Of a stretch of 64,000 nt of DNA, positions 35,290-45,900 are shown piece after piece. The DNA is from Mucilaginibacter terrenus (GTDB lineage: Bacteria; Bacteroidota; Bacteroidia; Sphingobacteriales; Sphingobacteriaceae). Where the stretch lies: positions 58,024-122,023 of the forward strand of contig NZ_QWDE01000007.1 of the NCBI RefSeq assembly GCF_003432065.1, written 5' to 3'. The translations under genes and the position numbers were made by a program. The first letter of the stretch is position 1; the number at the start of each line of letters is the position of its first letter. Below the pieces are notes generated by a model that saw only the letters and a list, made by a program, of their open reading frames with translations, did not search any database and was not told the origin of the DNA.

Positions 35290-36204
35290 ATGAAAAGTAC
35301 ACTATATATCGCCTGCGGCCTGCTTTTAGCCATTACAGGCTGTACCAAAACAACAATTAAACAGCCCGGCGAACCTGTTACCGGCGCACAGATAAAGTTG
35401 ATACACGTTGCACCCGGCGTACCAGCGGTTGAGGGGCGCATTAATGGCGCCAAAGTTTCGGCTTCAACAACTTACTCGGTTACAGATGCGGAAGTACCCA
35501 CCTCAATCACTACGGGTTTTCCGTACTTATCTGTTTTTCCCGGGAGTAATTACCTTAATGTAAGCTCTGGTACTACCAATATTGTATTTGCTACCGCTAC
35601 CCCGTCGCCTGCATTAAAAAGCAGGCAAACAGTATCTCCTGCTACAGTAGTAGGCGAGGTGAACCAAACTACTACAGATGGCGGCGCTTATTCGGCTTTC
35701 CTGATTGGGTTGCCAAGTGCTACAGGTAGTAATACGTCAGTTAAGGTAGTAGAAGACAAGTTTCCGGCACCTGTTGCCAGCAAGGCTTTTATCCGCCTTG
35801 CACACATGATACCTAACGGCTCGGCACTCGATGTATACGGCACTTTTACCCTTGCGGGTGGTACTGCAACAACTAAAAAGCTTGTTAGTGCAGGTACCTA
35901 TACCGCCGTTACCGATTTTACCCCGGTAGATGTAAATGCAGCAAGTACTACCAACTACAAGTTGCAACTGTATTTGGGCGGAACTACTACAACGCTCGGA
36001 GCAATCACTGCTGATATCCCTTTAGCACCAGGCAGGTATTATACCGTTATAGCCCGTGGTCTTGCTGCTGACTACGCTGTACCGGGTACCAGCATTGTAC
36101 TAAAGGCAAGTGACCGGCCTAAGTTGCCGCTTAGCGATCCAAATACTCGCGCACCGGAGATATATTACAACGCCCCGGGTATTACATACTATACCAACAA
36201 GTAA
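35290..36204 (+). CDS. DUF4397-containing lipoprotein
   Basis: 304 residues. Lipobox at AITGC (Cys 19). Beta-rich Thr/Ala-rich sequence with two DUF4397-like units: IKLIHVAPGVPAVEGRINGAK near 37 and FIRLAHMIPNGSALDVYGT near 171. These modules are common in surface lipoproteins encoded after SusCD pairs. It starts 10 nt after the susD-like gene and is the last gene of the operon, ahead of a terminator. Confidence 0.8.
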   Translation: MKSTLYIACGLLLAITGCTKTTIKQPGEPVTGAQIKLIHVAPGVPAVEGRINGAKVSASTTYSVTDAEVPTSITTGFPYLSVFPGSNYLNVSSGTTNIVFATATPSPALKSRQTVSPATVVGEVNQTTTDGGAYSAFLIGLPSATGSNTSVKVVEDKFPAPVASKAFIRLAHMIPNGSALDVYGTFTLAGGTATTKKLVSAGTYTAVTDFTPVDVNAASTTNYKLQLYLGGTTTTLGAITADIPLAPGRYYTVIARGLAADYAVPGTSIVLKASDRPKLPLSDPNTRAPEIYYNAPGITYYTNK

Positions 36205-36218
36205 CAATTCACAGTATT

Positions 36219-36247
36219 AAGAAAGGCGCCCTACAAGGCGCTTTCTT
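36219..36247 (+). terminator. Intrinsic terminator of the SusC/SusD/DUF4397 operon
   Basis: Arms AAGAAAGGCGCC (36219-36230) and GGCGCTTTCTT (36237-36247) with one bulged G, 6-nt loop, then TGTTTAA. It lies 14 nt after the DUF4397 stop. Confidence 0.75.
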
Positions 36248-36293
36248 GTTTAAGCCACTGTTTAAAACCCAGAGAGCTACATTTTGAATATTA

Positions 36294-36324
36294 TTTGTAA
36301 TTAGTCTAAATAAATATAGATTTG
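36294..36324 (+). promoter_or_regulatory. Bacteroidota-type promoter of the siderophore receptor gene
   Basis: TTTG at 36294-36297, exactly 19 nt, then TAGATTTG at 36317-36324: a full match to the Bacteroidota sigma-A consensus (TTTG / TAnnTTTG). Transcription should begin near 36331, about 30 nt before the ATG. TCTA (36305-36308) and TAGA (36317-36320) inside the spacer and -7 region form a short inverted repeat that could be part of an iron-responsive operator; that is speculative. Confidence 0.75.
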
Positions 36325-36360
36325 CGGTGACACAAAACCATCTAACCCCTATACAATACC

Positions 36361-38811
36361 ATGATCCGTTTATCTCTACTTATTTTCATCTTTACTTTCA
36401 TCTCCGTTAAAGTTTTTTCACAATCTGCAGCCACTATCAGCGGAACCATAACTGACGAAAAGGGCGAACCGCTGCCCGGCAGCACAGTGCTGGTAGAAGG
36501 CACTACAATAAGCGCAGCTACTAATCTTAAAGGTTTTTACCATTTGCAGGTTACCTCTGGTAATTACAGCATTCGTGTTACTTTCACGGGCTATCTCCCT
36601 GCTACCAGGCAAATTACTGTTGTGGCCGGCGGTACGACTAAGTTTAACACGTCGCTCACTGCAAATTCATCGTCGCTACAACAGGTAGAAATTACCGGCC
36701 GGAAGCAAAAGACCTATAAAACCAAATCAACCTTTATCGGCAACAAAACAGAAACAGACATTAAGGACCTCCCGCAATCGGTATCCTACGCCAGTAAAGA
36801 ATTAATGGCAGACCAGGGTGCCATCAGGGTAGGAGACGTTGTGAAAAATTTTAGCGGCGTTAACCAGTTTACGTTTTATGATGATCTTACCATCCGCGGC
36901 TTCAGGGTAAACGGCCAAAGCAATACGCAACTGGTTAATGGCTTGCGCACCAGCACTGGTTTCTGGAAACAGCCACTTACGAATTATCTCGAGCGTGTTG
37001 AGGTTCTCAAAGGCCCGTCATCAGCCTTATACGGTAATGCTAGTCCCGGCGGTGTAGTAAACAGGGTTACAAAAAAGCCATTAAACGAAACCCGGCGTTC
37101 AATCAGCATGTCTTTAGGAAGTTTTAACACCTTCCGCGGATTGGCAGATTTTACAGGTCCGGCATCTAAAGACAGTTCACTGCTTTATCGTCTTAACCTG
37201 GGTTATGAAGACGCCAATTCTTTCCGCGATCTGCAGTTTGACAAGAATATTGTTGTTGCACCTTCTCTTTCGTTTGTTGCATCTGAAAAGACGCGCATCA
37301 ACTTTGATATGGTGTATAACAGTTCCCGCTCCCGGTTGGACAGGGGGCAGTCTGTCATCGGCGACGACCTTTATTCAACTCCGCAGTCGCTGGCACTCTC
37401 TACTGCAAATGACTTTTTGAACGAACAAACATACATCATCACCCTTTCTGCAAATCATCGGTTTAATGATAACCTAAGCTTTAACCTGGCATACTCAAAA
37501 ACCGGGTATACCGAAGATTTATATGAACACAGGAGCGCTAACGCGTATGCAAAGAACAAATTAGGTGCAGATATCCCCAACCTGGTGGCAATGCAGGTTT
37601 TTCAACGAAAAAGGAAACGCTATATAGATAACCTGAGCGGTTACCTTAATTACCAGGTGAAAACAGGTGCCGCAGAGCATAAGATTGTTGCAGGATATGA
37701 TTACGGCAGCGAAAAAATGCCGGTTGGCGCCTCGCAGCTCACCGCGTCAGGCTATCGCAACGCTGCAAATACCGGCACCATTGCCAATTATGTTGTCAAA
37801 GACAGTTTGAAGTACATGAGGGACAGCAAAGGCAATCCGGTGCCAAACATCCCATCTTTTGACCTGAGTAATCCTTTAAATTCTCAGCGGTTGCAGGATG
37901 ACAGTAAAGCATTTTTTGCGCCAACTGCGCTTGCACCTACCTATTACTATTTAAATGCCGGCTATGTACAGGATCAGATAAAATTAGGCAGGTTTCAGGC
38001 TTTATTGGGCGTACGTTATGAGTACTATACCGATTTTGTGAACTACGCTACCGTCACGGAAGAAAAAACCCACTCAAGTGCATGGCTGCCGCGTTTTGGC
38101 CTGGTTTATACAGCTACCAAAAACATCAACCTCTATAGTTCGTACGTAATGGGCTACAACCCACAAACGGCTGCAAATTTGGCCAACCCTAACGCAGGTG
38201 GCCCTTTTGATCCGGTAACCAGCAATATGGTAGAGTTTGGGGCAAAAAGCAGCTGGTTTGATGACAGGTTGAGCATTACTGCTGCCATTTACCAGATTGA
38301 GCAAAAGAACACCTTGTACAATGCAAACGATCCTAACAACCCCGATCTGCTAAGGCCTGTGGGCAAGGAGCGTTCACGGGGCTTTGAGTTTGACATAACC
38401 GGTCGCATATTACCAAACTGGAGCGTTCTTGCTTCTTACGCCTATAATGATGCTAAGATTACCGAAAGCGGCACCCCTGCGGAGATCGGCAGGCAGAAAC
38501 CGAATGCACCAAAGAACTCAGCCAACGTTTGGACAAGATATAATTTTACCGACGGCGCACTGACGGGACTAGGGGTAGGGTTCGGAGCAAATTACGTAGA
38601 GAAACGTAATCTATCCATCAGCTTAACGCAGACCATCCCATCTTATACGCTGATGAATGCGGCACTGTATTACAACTGGGGCAGGTCGCAGATCCAGTTC
38701 AATGCCAACAATATAACTAATAAGAAACACTGGGTGGGCGGATATGATTATATCAGGCTGTTCCCCGGTACGCCGTCAAACTACCTGATCACCTTAACTC
38801 ATAACTTTTAA
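36361..38811 (+). CDS. TonB-dependent siderophore receptor with CarboxypepD-reg-like N-terminus
   Basis: 816 residues, signal peptide cut after VFS-QSA. N-terminal carboxypeptidase-regulatory-like domain (ISGTITDEKGEPLPGSTVLVEG), plug with DLPQSVSYASKELMADQGAIR and VEVLKGPSSALYGNASPGGVVN, which are hallmarks of the FhuA/FpvA siderophore group, and a beta barrel ending NYLITLTHNF. It imports a ferric siderophore or similar chelate. The PepSY membrane protein gene starts 4 nt after, which strengthens an iron role. Confidence 0.92.
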   Translation: MIRLSLLIFIFTFISVKVFSQSAATISGTITDEKGEPLPGSTVLVEGTTISAATNLKGFYHLQVTSGNYSIRVTFTGYLPATRQITVVAGGTTKFNTSLTANSSSLQQVEITGRKQKTYKTKSTFIGNKTETDIKDLPQSVSYASKELMADQGAIRVGDVVKNFSGVNQFTFYDDLTIRGFRVNGQSNTQLVNGLRTSTGFWKQPLTNYLERVEVLKGPSSALYGNASPGGVVNRVTKKPLNETRRSISMSLGSFNTFRGLADFTGPASKDSSLLYRLNLGYEDANSFRDLQFDKNIVVAPSLSFVASEKTRINFDMVYNSSRSRLDRGQSVIGDDLYSTPQSLALSTANDFLNEQTYIITLSANHRFNDNLSFNLAYSKTGYTEDLYEHRSANAYAKNKLGADIPNLVAMQVFQRKRKRYIDNLSGYLNYQVKTGAAEHKIVAGYDYGSEKMPVGASQLTASGYRNAANTGTIANYVVKDSLKYMRDSKGNPVPNIPSFDLSNPLNSQRLQDDSKAFFAPTALAPTYYYLNAGYVQDQIKLGRFQALLGVRYEYYTDFVNYATVTEEKTHSSAWLPRFGLVYTATKNINLYSSYVMGYNPQTAANLANPNAGGPFDPVTSNMVEFGAKSSWFDDRLSITAAIYQIEQKNTLYNANDPNNPDLLRPVGKERSRGFEFDITGRILPNWSVLASYAYNDAKITESGTPAEIGRQKPNAPKNSANVWTRYNFTDGALTGLGVGFGANYVEKRNLSISLTQTIPSYTLMNAALYYNWGRSQIQFNANNITNKKHWVGGYDYIRLFPGTPSNYLITLTHNF

Positions 38812-38815
38812 GAAG

Positions 38816-40009
38816 ATGATCTGGAAACGGGTAAAAGCAATAGCCGCCTGGCTTCACCTTTGGGTGGGCCTCGTAACCGGGATTGTTGTAGTAATAGTTG
38901 GTGCTACAGGATGTGTACTTGTTTTTGAAGATGAACTTTTTGACCTTTTCCACCATAACCTTGTCCATGTTAAAGAAACCGGCCCTTCAAGGCCGGTTTC
39001 TCAATTGCTATTAACAGCTCAGCAGGCCGTTGGTAAAAGTAAATCCATAACAGATATTCGGATTAATGAAGAAGGGGATAGCTATGTGTTTTCGGCAACA
39101 AAAGTTAATGAGCACAAGGATATTAATCTCAGCTACTTTAGCCAGTTTAAATATCGTACAGACATTTACGTGAATCCCTACACGGGTAAGGTGCTTGGAG
39201 CAATAGACATTAGGTACGAGTTCTTTAATGTAGTGGAGCAATTGCACCGGCAGCTGTTATTGGTTAAGCCTATTGGCAGCGTGATAGTAGGCACGTGCGT
39301 ATTATTGTTTTTGCTGATGATGATAACAGGTTTCATGCTTTGGTTGCCAAAGAACTACCGCCAACTCAAGAAGAACTTGTCAGTAAAGTGGGGTGCCAAA
39401 TGGAAGCGCGTTAATTATGACTTACACAACAGCCTTGGCTTTTATGCGTTGCCTATTGCCATCATCATCGCCGTTACCGGCCTTACCTGGTCTTTTAAAT
39501 GGTGGGAGAAAGGCATATACCAAATGCTTGGATCAGCAAAGCCGGTTCAATTAGTACGCAAAGCGCCCGCGCTTACGGTTGCGGGTACCACCGCTAATCA
39601 CCTTGACGCAATAATAAGCGATATACAACAACAAGTTAAAGGGAATTACAAGACTATCGGGCTCAGTTTACCAGAGAAAGGCGAAGCCACAATAATGTCC
39701 TTTGTTTACCTGAAGAACCGTACTGACGGCTGGCGCAATCTCAGCTATTACTATTACGATAGCCGCACAGGCAAAAAATTTGATCAGCTTGAACACAATC
39801 AAAAGCCGTTAGGCTTAAAGTGGCGCAACTCTAATAAGGATATCCACACAGGTAGAATATACGGCTTGGGTACGCAGATACTTGCTTTTATAGCAAGCCT
39901 TGTTTGCACCAGTTTACCAATTACCGGATTTATGATATGGTTAGGTAAACGGCGAAAACCGGAAATGCGGGGAAAAGCAGCTGCAAAAAAGGAAGTTCAA
40001 TTATCCTGA
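38816..40009 (+). CDS. PepSY-associated transmembrane protein (putative ferric-siderophore reductase)
   Basis: 397 residues. Transmembrane segments near 8-38 (AWLHLWVGLVTGIVVVIVGATGCVLVFEDE), 150-185, 205-228 and 350-380, with periplasmic PepSY-like domains between them (YVNPYTGKVLGAID; YYYDSRTGKKFDQLEHN). Conserved His residues in the helices (LHLWVG, DLHNSLGFY, DIHTGRIYG) could bind haem. Family members near TonB siderophore receptors are linked to reductive iron release. Tightly coupled to the receptor gene upstream. Confidence 0.88.
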   Translation: MIWKRVKAIAAWLHLWVGLVTGIVVVIVGATGCVLVFEDELFDLFHHNLVHVKETGPSRPVSQLLLTAQQAVGKSKSITDIRINEEGDSYVFSATKVNEHKDINLSYFSQFKYRTDIYVNPYTGKVLGAIDIRYEFFNVVEQLHRQLLLVKPIGSVIVGTCVLLFLLMMITGFMLWLPKNYRQLKKNLSVKWGAKWKRVNYDLHNSLGFYALPIAIIIAVTGLTWSFKWWEKGIYQMLGSAKPVQLVRKAPALTVAGTTANHLDAIISDIQQQVKGNYKTIGLSLPEKGEATIMSFVYLKNRTDGWRNLSYYYYDSRTGKKFDQLEHNQKPLGLKWRNSNKDIHTGRIYGLGTQILAFIASLVCTSLPITGFMIWLGKRRKPEMRGKAAAKKEVQLS

Positions 40010-40033
40010 ACTTAAAACCCAAGAAACAAAAAA

Positions 40034-40117
40034 CGCTCCGGATCTCATCCCGGAGCGCTCAACTAAATCAGGTCAATCTCATGCTGGTCCTTTCTCAAGG
40101 GACCAATTAGACCTGAT
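40034..40117. terminator. Two stem-loops between convergent genes
   Basis: First hairpin: CGCTCCGG (40034-40041) and CCGGAGCG (40050-40057), preceded by an A-run. Second, nested: ATCAGGTC (40067-40074) with GACCTGAT (40110-40117), enclosing TGGTCC (40085-40090) with GGACCA (40100-40105). The second ends 3 nt from the cytochrome stop. They probably end transcription from both sides, though the nested form is larger than a simple terminator. Confidence 0.6.
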
Positions 40118-40120
40118 ACC

Positions 40121-41353
40121 TTAATGGCTGTTTATAAAAGCCATGATCTTTTTTGTTTCCTCAGGGTAGACAGCTATCCTGTGTGTACGCACCAGGTAGG
40201 GTACCTGCAGTTTTTTGCTGTTACCTTCAACCTGTATCAGGTTTGATGGCTTTGCCGGCATATGGCAGTCGATGCATTTGGTTTTTAAAGCATCACCAAG
40301 TTTCGGTGCCAGTTTACATACGTTATGATTAGCTGATGTATGGCAGCTAAGGCAGCGCTGTACAAACACTTGTGTGTTGCCGCTTTCCTTTGTATGTACG
40401 TTGTGGCAAGTATTACAATCCATATTGCTGGCCACAAAGCACTTACTGGAAGCAAGCAGGTCGCTTTGATTGCCATGCACATCCAGCGTTGCGGGATTGG
40501 TATTCTTCGGCCCGAAGTTGTGTTCTTTAAACTTGGCAAGCGTGTCGCCCATTTTAAAAGTAAAGCTGGAGCGTGTAAAAACATCTTTATTACCGGAGTG
40601 GCAAACCGCGCAGGCGTCCAGCTTTTGTTGCCTTGTTAATTTCTGATAAGTAGTAATGTACCTCGCTTCTTTAACTTCAGGGTATTCTGTGTGGAAATTT
40701 ACATGGTTAGCCGCAGAGCCGTGGCAACGTTCGCAATCAATCCCTTGTATTAACGACGACTTATCGTACTCAACTGCACGGTTAGTGAGGCTTAGGTTTT
40801 GATTAGGTATTTCCTTTATGTATGAACTATGGCATTCCATACAGCGGGTAATTATAGGCCTGGTAAAGTTAATCCGGCCTGTATCGTAACCAGGGCTGTT
40901 TGTCCAGCTGTGCAAAGCGCTGAAGTACGACATGGGCAATTGAAACAGTTGATTGCCTTTCCAGTATAAGTAAGTTTCTGCCTTAACACCTCCTATGGTA
41001 ATGTCGAACCTTTCGGCTCCTGCAGGTTTACCGTTGATGTATCCCGCCTGGTATAAGCCTTTTTTGCGCTGCTCCATAGCAACCGTCATGCCGTTACCAA
41101 AGCTAAAAACGTTTTCACCCGCAGCAAAACTGCCGTGTATAGTGTTGATATCTGCAGGTCGGGAGGTGAGGTAATGCGCAGTATGCAGGTAGGAGTTGTA
41201 TTGGGCCTTGTGGCAGCTTTCACAGGTTTTAGATCCTGCGAAAACCCGGTCGCGCGGGTCCTGTTGCTCTTTGCTGCTTAAACACTGGGTGAGGATTGCA
41301 CAAACAGGCACCGCCAAAAACATCAGGAAAAGTAATGTTCTTTTAGATACCAT
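40121..41353 (-). CDS. Seven-haem cytochrome c family lipoprotein
   Basis: 410 residues. Probable lipoprotein (ILTQC, Cys 24). Seven CXXCH haem-binding motifs are visible: CESCH (44-48), CMECH, CERCH, CAVCH, CNTCH, CLSCH and CIDCH. It resembles cytochrome c554/NrfA-like multihaem carriers and should take part in electron transfer or small-molecule redox chemistry outside the inner membrane. It lies downstream of a SusD gene on the same strand but behind a terminator, so it is probably a separate unit. Electron donor and acceptor are unknown. Confidence 0.88.
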   Translation of the reverse strand: MVSKRTLLFLMFLAVPVCAILTQCLSSKEQQDPRDRVFAGSKTCESCHKAQYNSYLHTAHYLTSRPADINTIHGSFAAGENVFSFGNGMTVAMEQRKKGLYQAGYINGKPAGAERFDITIGGVKAETYLYWKGNQLFQLPMSYFSALHSWTNSPGYDTGRINFTRPIITRCMECHSSYIKEIPNQNLSLTNRAVEYDKSSLIQGIDCERCHGSAANHVNFHTEYPEVKEARYITTYQKLTRQQKLDACAVCHSGNKDVFTRSSFTFKMGDTLAKFKEHNFGPKNTNPATLDVHGNQSDLLASSKCFVASNMDCNTCHNVHTKESGNTQVFVQRCLSCHTSANHNVCKLAPKLGDALKTKCIDCHMPAKPSNLIQVEGNSKKLQVPYLVRTHRIAVYPEETKKIMAFINSH

Positions 41354-41384
41354 GTAATTTAAGCAGCGTTAGTGTGATAAGGGA

Positions 41385-41420
41385 AATAAAAGGGCTGACG
41401 AAATATTTGTCAGCCCCTTT
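41385..41420 (-). terminator. Intrinsic terminator of the STN-SusC/SusD operon
   Basis: Arms GGGCTGAC (41392-41399) and GTCAGCCC (41409-41416), 9-nt loop. On the minus strand the stem is followed by TTTTATTT. It lies between the SusD stop and the cytochrome start. Confidence 0.75.
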
Positions 41421-41425
41421 CTAAA

Positions 41426-42940
41426 CTAGTAACCAGGGTTTTGTTTAACCTGGGTGCCGTTAAGTGTTTCAGTCAACGGAATAGGTAAAATCTCGTTTGT
41501 ACCGGCTTTGAAACCTTTAAATGCCAGGGCAGTTGGCGCCTGACCGGTTCTAACCAGGTCAAACCAGCGGTGCCCTTCAGTAGCAAGTTCCAGGCGGCGC
41601 TCTTTATAAATGTTATCCAGCGTAGCGGCAACCGGCGCAAGCTTAACACGTGCACGCACAGCATTCAATAAGTCGGTAGCACGGCCGGTATTGGTGCCTG
41701 CCTGTACTAAAGCTTCAGCTTCCATCAGGTAAGTATCTGCAAGGCGTATCTCAATATAGTCGTTTGGCCAGTTAAGGTCGGTAACGCCTGTTGTAACAAT
41801 GTTAGCCACTTTTGGTGCATACTTCTCAATGTAGTAACCGGTACCCTGGTAGCTTTCGTTATAGCTTGTTTTGGTCGCTTTTGTTAAGCTGTCAATATTG
41901 GCTATAGTGTACGGGTAACGTGGGTCGCCTTTCATTGCAGAAACCAGCTGTGGGGTTATTGGATTAAATCCGTAACCACCTGCATAGTAAATTGGACCAT
42001 TAAAGCTACGCGGACCAACCATCTGCACGTAAACGTTAGATTTGAATTGATTCCAGTTGCTCCAGGTGTAGTTTTGCATACCAGAGTGTACTAACTCAAA
42101 TATCGACTCACTATTAAATTTGTTCTTAGGGCTAAAGATGTCGCCAAAGTTGGTTTGTAACTTGTAGCCGTAAGTGCTTGTACCACCCGGCGTCCCGTTT
42201 ACCTTTTCAAGGGTAGATGCAGCCTGAGCCCATTTCTTTTCGTAAAGGTAAACCTTACCAAGCAAAGCAGTTGCGGCACCTTGTGTGACACGGCCGTTTT
42301 CGCTTGCGGGTACAGTGGTTGGCAAGTCGTTTACAGCAGCTGTAAGGTCAGCTTCAATTTGAGCATATACAGCTTCTGGGGTAGCCTGCGGCTGTTTGTA
42401 TACGTCATTTACCTGTAGCGATGTTAATATCAATGGCACGTTTTTAAACAAACGAACCAGATCAAAATAGTAATGAGCACGTAAGAAGTGTGCTTCTGCA
42501 GTATACCTTTTTAGCGTAGCTTCGTCAAGGCCAGGTACTTTAGCTAGTTTCTCCAGTAACACGTCTGCACGGTTAACACCCTGGAAGTTGGTTGCCCAAA
42601 AACCACCCTGCGGACCAACAGAAGGGCCCATAGTGTAATTGTTTATCGCCTGCCATGCGGGTATATCTGATGAACCGCCGCCACCTGCAAAACAATCGTC
42701 AGATGCAGAGTTTAATGGTCCAAGCGGGTCTATGTAAGTATTGTCCAAGCCACCAGTTTCAGTGACCATAGGGTCGTATGCCGCTACCAGTGCGGTTAAT
42801 GCCTGTTGTGGATTTGCATAGTAGTTGCTTTCCAGGAACTGGCCGTTAGGCGTAAGTTCCAGGAAAGACTTTTTGCAGGATGCGGTAATGCCTATTGCCA
42901 GCAATACTGCTCCTGATATAATGTAATGATTCTTCTTCAT
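41426..42940 (-). CDS. SusD/RagB family outer-membrane lipoprotein
   Basis: 504 residues. Lipobox ITASC (Cys 22) then KKSFLELTPNGQFLESNYY, a classic RagB/SusD N-terminus, TPR-like region (ALLGKVYLYEKKWAQAASTLEK) and C-terminal RRLELATEGHRWFDLVRTG...ILPIPLTE. It works with the STN-containing SusC encoded directly upstream (14 nt apart). Ligand unknown; no glycosidase is encoded nearby. Confidence 0.93.
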   Translation of the reverse strand: MKKNHYIISGAVLLAIGITASCKKSFLELTPNGQFLESNYYANPQQALTALVAAYDPMVTETGGLDNTYIDPLGPLNSASDDCFAGGGGSSDIPAWQAINNYTMGPSVGPQGGFWATNFQGVNRADVLLEKLAKVPGLDEATLKRYTAEAHFLRAHYYFDLVRLFKNVPLILTSLQVNDVYKQPQATPEAVYAQIEADLTAAVNDLPTTVPASENGRVTQGAATALLGKVYLYEKKWAQAASTLEKVNGTPGGTSTYGYKLQTNFGDIFSPKNKFNSESIFELVHSGMQNYTWSNWNQFKSNVYVQMVGPRSFNGPIYYAGGYGFNPITPQLVSAMKGDPRYPYTIANIDSLTKATKTSYNESYQGTGYYIEKYAPKVANIVTTGVTDLNWPNDYIEIRLADTYLMEAEALVQAGTNTGRATDLLNAVRARVKLAPVAATLDNIYKERRLELATEGHRWFDLVRTGQAPTALAFKGFKAGTNEILPIPLTETLNGTQVKQNPGY

Positions 42941-42954
42941 GATAATTGTACTGT

Positions 42955-45900
42955 TTATAATGTAATATCTAAACCAACCATAAATGTGCGCGCCTGAGGA
43001 TAGATGCCCATATCTATACCGCCGCTGATCTCCGGATCATAACCTTTGTAACCGGTTATAGTAGCCAGGTTGTTGCTGCTCAGGAATATTCTCGCTCTTT
43101 GTATATCAGCTTTCTTTAAGAACGTGCTTGGTAGAGCGTAACCTACTTGCAGAGTTTTGATACGGAAGTATGCACCACTTTGCAGGTAAAAGTTTGATGG
43201 GTTTTTGAAGTTGTTGTTCGGGTCTGCATCGCTCAGCCTAGGGTAGTTGCTGGTAGGGTTTTCTGTAGACCATGCATTTAAAGCAGCAACCGGGTAGTTT
43301 GCGGAAGCAATATCTAACCTGCGGTAAGCCTGGTAAATTTTATTTCCCCAAACACCTTGGCCAAATAATCTTAGGTCGAAGCTTTTGTAGTTAGCACTTA
43401 AGTTAACACCATAAGTAAAAGTAGGCAGTGGATTACCCAGGTATTTACGGTCAGATGCATCAATTTTACCGTCGTTATTAACGTCTTGCCATTTAAAATC
43501 ACCGGCTTTAGCATTTGGTTGTATTAAAGCACCTGTTGATGAGGTGTAAGCATTAACCTCAGCCTGTGATTTGAATGTACCCAGTTCCTGAAAACCGTAG
43601 AAAGCACCAACAGGCTGACCAACAGCGGTACGGCCTATCTCGTAGTTTGAGCTCTGAACGCTACCCACTGTAAAGAAGTTGATCTGGCTTCCTAAGTAAG
43701 TTACTTCGTTATGGTTGTAAGAGATATTACCGCCGATGTTGTAGCTAAACTGACCAATTTTGTTGTTGTAGCCCAGGTTTAACTCAACACCTTTGTTCTC
43801 CATATCACCAATGTTGGCTGAAGGCTGACCGGCAAAACCAGCATAAGCAGGTAGCTGTACAGTTTGCAGCATACCTTTTGTTAGCTTGCGATAGATATCA
43901 AACGTAACCGTCAAATTGTTAAGGAAGGTTGCATCAAAACCGATGTTAGCAGAGCGGGTTTCTTCCCATTGCAAATCCGGGTTTGATGGCGCATTAGGGC
44001 TGTAGCCAACATATACCGTCTCAGGATTACCAAAAATGTAATTGCGTCCGCTGCCAATAGTCGCGGTGTATTGGAACGGATTTAACGACATTTCATTACC
44101 TACTATACCGTAAGACCCACGCAGTTTAAAGTAGTTTACGAAAGAATTCTGTGGGAACCAGCTTTCTTTCGACATTACATAACCAACCTGTCCTGATGGG
44201 AACACGCCGTAAACGTTGTTGCTGCCGAATTTAGATGAGCCATCGCGACGTATAATGCCGGTAAACAGCCATTTGCCATCATAATCGTAAGTTAACCTAG
44301 CAAAGGTTGATGCCAGTGTATAAGGCTGGTTATCAAAGCCATTTGCTATTTTATTAACGTTAGCTAAAGTATAGTTTGCAGATGCTTCTGCAAAAGTATT
44401 TACCGGCAAGCCGATGAAGGTACCTGCAATGCCCGATCCGCTTTGTTTTTGGGCGCTTGTACCAATTAAGGCAGTGAAGTTATGTTTGCCAAAAGCGCGT
44501 GAATAAGTAGCGGTGTTATCAATGTTCCATGAAAGGTTCCTGTCGTTCTCGCGGTAGAAAGAGGTATTAGACAAGTTACTTGTGCTGGAGTTCAGGTAAT
44601 AGATAGGAGTGAACGATTCGTTACCGTAGTACGCCTGTTTAGCGCTTATCTGTGAACGTAGCTTCAAGCCTGCAATTGGCTCAACCTCAACAAAAGCATT
44701 ACCCAGCAGGTTGGTTGCATAACCATAATTTCCATTTTGGGTTTGTGTGTACGCTAACGGGTTGGTGATCTCCTGTGATACGTAGTTGGATATACCGTAA
44801 GGTAAACCCTGTGCATTCCGGATGATGTTTGCAGAGTTGTTGATATAAGTGCTGGCATTCGGCTGTGCATTTATATCATTAATGGTAACAGGGGTAATAG
44901 GATCAAGGTTAAGTGCTGAACTTAACGGACCGCCGAATACACTGTTGGTATTCAGGTTATTTCTGCTTCTTACGTAAGAGTAGGTAAAGTTCTCGCCAAC
45001 GGTTAACCATTTTTTTGCCTTGTAGCTGGTGTTAACAGTAAAAGTGAACTTTTTGTAATTTGATATCTCGGGCATTACAATACCTTTCTGGTCTAAATAA
45101 CCAAATGAGGTGTAGTAGTTTGCCTTGTCGTTAGCACCATTTAACGCCAGGTTATGGTTTTGGATCATCGCACTGTTGCTGAAGATCTCATCCTGCCAGT
45201 TTGTGCCTGTGCCTAAAGCGGAAGGGTTGGCAAATAAAGCAGCCTTGCCATCGTTAGTAAGCGACTGATTCCTCAGGGTAGCGTATTGAGTAGCATTAAC
45301 CAGTTCAGGTTTGCTTACCGGGCCTTGCCAGCCTACGTAGCCGTTATAAGATACTTTTGGCGGGCCTTGTTTACCTTTTTTTGTGGTAATGAAAATGACG
45401 CCGTTTGAACCACGGGAACCGTAAATAGAAGCGGCTGCGTCTTTCAGCACGTCAATAGACTCCACATCATTAGGGTTCACAAGATCAAGGCCACCGTCCA
45501 CTACCACACCATCAATCACGTATAATGGATTACTGTTGTTTATAGAGGTTACACCACGTACACGTACTGTTGGGGCCGAGCCCGGAGCGCCTGAGCTTTG
45601 TACTACGTTTACACCTGCAGTACGGCCTTTAAGCGCATCATCAATACGGGTTAACTGCTGGTCTTGCAGGTCGGCAGCTTTTACGCTGCTGATAGCACCG
45701 GTTACACTGCCGCGTTTTTGCGTACCATAACCTACTACAACAACTTCGTTGAGGCTTTTTACATTCTCAACAAGGGTTATAGTTAATGCAGTTTGATCGC
45801 CAACTGCAACCTCCTGACTGTTAAAACCAATATAAGCAATAACCAACACCGACGAAGGGCCGGCAACGTTAAGTTTAAAGTTACCGTTAATGTCGGTGGT

